Below are positions 63,156-64,000 of a stretch of 64,000 nt of DNA, piece after piece. The stretch is taken from assembly GCA_019800895.1 (NCBI GenBank), contig JAHVKF010000002.1:434001-498000 (forward strand). Direction: 5' to 3'. Under the pieces are notes generated by a model. The model saw nothing but the letters and a program-made list of their open reading frames with translations, was not told the origin of the DNA and searched no databases. The position numbers and the translations under genes were made by a program. How positions within the stretch are numbered: position 1 is the stretch's first letter; each line of letters opens with the position of its first letter. The stretch is from Halomonas denitrificans. GTDB taxonomy: Bacteria; Pseudomonadota; Gammaproteobacteria; Xanthomonadales; Wenzhouxiangellaceae.

Positions 63156-63584
63156 ATGCACACGATCGACCAGATCCTCGACCGCAAGGGCCGCGACACG
63201 CACTGGGTCGCGCCGGACAGCAGCGTGTTCGACGCCATCCGCCGGATGGCCGAGCTCGGGATCGGGGCGTTGCTGGTCATGGACAACGGCAAGCCCGTCG
63301 GCATGCTGTCGGAGCGCGACTACGCGCGCAAGGTCATTCTCGAAGGCAGGAGCTCGCGTGAGACTCGGGTGGCCGACATCATGTCCGCGCCGCTGGTTAC
63401 CATCGAGGGCCGCGCCACGGCCGACGCCGGCCTGGCCCTGATGACCAAGAAACGCATCCGTCACCTGCCCGTGCTCGACGAGGGGGAGCTCAAGGGCGTC
63501 GTCTCCATCGGTGACCTGGTCAATGCCGTGATCGACGACCAGAGCCTGCTGATCGAGCAGCTGGAGCGCTACGTCACCGGCTGA
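63156..63584 (+). CDS. Tandem CBS-domain protein
   Basis: A 142-residue cytoplasmic protein that is a single Bateman module: CBS1 (about 15-65; DAIRRMAELGIGALLVMDNGKPVGMLSERDYARKV) and CBS2 (about 75-130; DAGLALMTKKRIRHLPVLDEGELKGVVSIGDLV). Such proteins bind adenine nucleotides or NAD. The ATG has an AAGGAGA ribosome site. Its stop overlaps the next start (TGATG). Confidence 0.92.
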   Translation: MHTIDQILDRKGRDTHWVAPDSSVFDAIRRMAELGIGALLVMDNGKPVGMLSERDYARKVILEGRSSRETRVADIMSAPLVTIEGRATADAGLALMTKKRIRHLPVLDEGELKGVVSIGDLVNAVIDDQSLLIEQLERYVTG

Positions 63585-64000
63585 TGCCGGCCGGGTGTTT
63601 CGACCGGGTCCTCGACCGGCTGGCCGACGCCCTCGGTCGTTCACCGGGCCGTGCGCGAGAGCGCTTCGACCTCGAACCCCGCTCGAACGGCCCGTTCCAT
63701 CGCACCTTCCGGCTCCGGATCGATTCGGAGCGCTTCTTCGTCAAGCAGGCAGCCGGTGCGGCCGCCGACTCCCTCGCCGCCGAAGCCGACGGCCTCACGC
63801 GCCTGGCCGCGGTTGGCGCGGTTTCCGTGCCGGCGGTGCACGCGATCATCGGCGCCGACGACGACCTGGAGACCGCCTTGCTCGTGCTCGAGTGGCTGGA
63901 CCTGGGTCCCCTCCACGGCGCGGCGGCGGCGCAACTCGGCGAGCACCTGGCCGCTCTTCATCGCGACGGCATCGGCGAGCGCCACGGTCTCGATCGCGAC
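63584..64000 (+). CDS. Fructosamine/ketosamine-3-kinase family protein (3' truncated)
   Basis: The frame begins at the ATG overlapping the CBS stop and is open to the window end (139 codons). It reads as the N-terminal lobe of a fructosamine-kinase-like protein: RSNGPFHRTFRLR, FFVKQA (nucleotide-binding lysine), EADGLTRLAAVGAVSVPAV, LLVLEWLDLGP and LGEHLAALHRDGIGERHGLDRD. These enzymes phosphorylate sugars on glycated amines to start deglycation. It is translationally coupled to the CBS protein, which might modulate it. Confidence 0.82.
   Translation, partial: MPAGCFDRVLDRLADALGRSPGRARERFDLEPRSNGPFHRTFRLRIDSERFFVKQAAGAAADSLAAEADGLTRLAAVGAVSVPAVHAIIGADDDLETALLVLEWLDLGPLHGAAAAQLGEHLAALHRDGIGERHGLDRD

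Overview
The window is high-GC (roughly two thirds G+C) bacterial chromosome with dense, mostly operonic genes. A complete F-type ATP synthase operon, a large FadE-type acyl-CoA dehydrogenase, TtcA, SufT, DUF465, DUF937 and DUF3465 proteins and a cobalamin-riboswitch/BtuB unit point to a gammaproteobacterium. A Xanthomonadales/Wenzhouxiangella-like relative is my guess from gene style, not a placement. The rsmG-parA-parB block and the atp operon suggest the neighbourhood of the replication origin.

Layout. 0-15 kb: a truncated M1 aminopeptidase, sufT and a membrane protein; a B12-controlled btuB-apbE unit with a DUF937 gene; fadE plus an alpha/beta hydrolase; ttcA; two small lipoprotein genes. 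Long gene-free gaps at 1.8-2.3, 4.2-4.5 and 8.3-9.1 kb are filled by an 8-nt-periodic purine-rich repeat family. 15-22.6 kb: atpIBEFHAGDC on the minus strand, with two related hairpin repeats inside it. 23-27.4 kb: a MacAB-like ABC exporter. 27.5-29.2 kb: a small self-regulated membrane protein/Xre pair and a short-chain dehydrogenase. 29.2-43.6 kb, all minus: three secreted subtilases, then a NarL-type response regulator, a soluble histidine kinase, a Ser/Thr kinase with TPRs, an FHA-GAF protein and a secreted protein. 43.8-55 kb, plus: a fatty-acid hydroxylase family gene, then an adaptor/ATPase/two-permease ABC system followed by an NtrC-type regulator and its kinase. 55-64 kb: a secreted beta-helix protein coupled to parB, then parA, rsmG, a CPBP protease, an inner-membrane protein, an amidohydrolase, a CBS protein and a truncated fructosamine-kinase-like gene.

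Main observations. (1) Each subtilase gene and the secreted-protein gene carries a two-site element, roughly TGAGGGATTTCCCCGG repeated at 21-23 bp, about 70-110 bp upstream of its start. This looks like the operator of the neighbouring NarL-type regulator and defines a candidate secreted-protease regulon run by Ser/Thr kinase, FHA and two-component parts. (2) The ABC system at 44.9 kb has a near-consensus sigma-54 promoter preceded by two GTCC-N7-GGAC dyads exactly 20 bp apart, and the operon encodes an NtrC-type activator. (3) Two subtilase genes share an apparently identical 1,296-bp 3' segment although their 5' halves differ. (4) Two hairpin repeats in the atp operon keep pairing with different arm sequences. 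(5) The usual rsmG-parA-parB-atpI order is split by about 34 kb.
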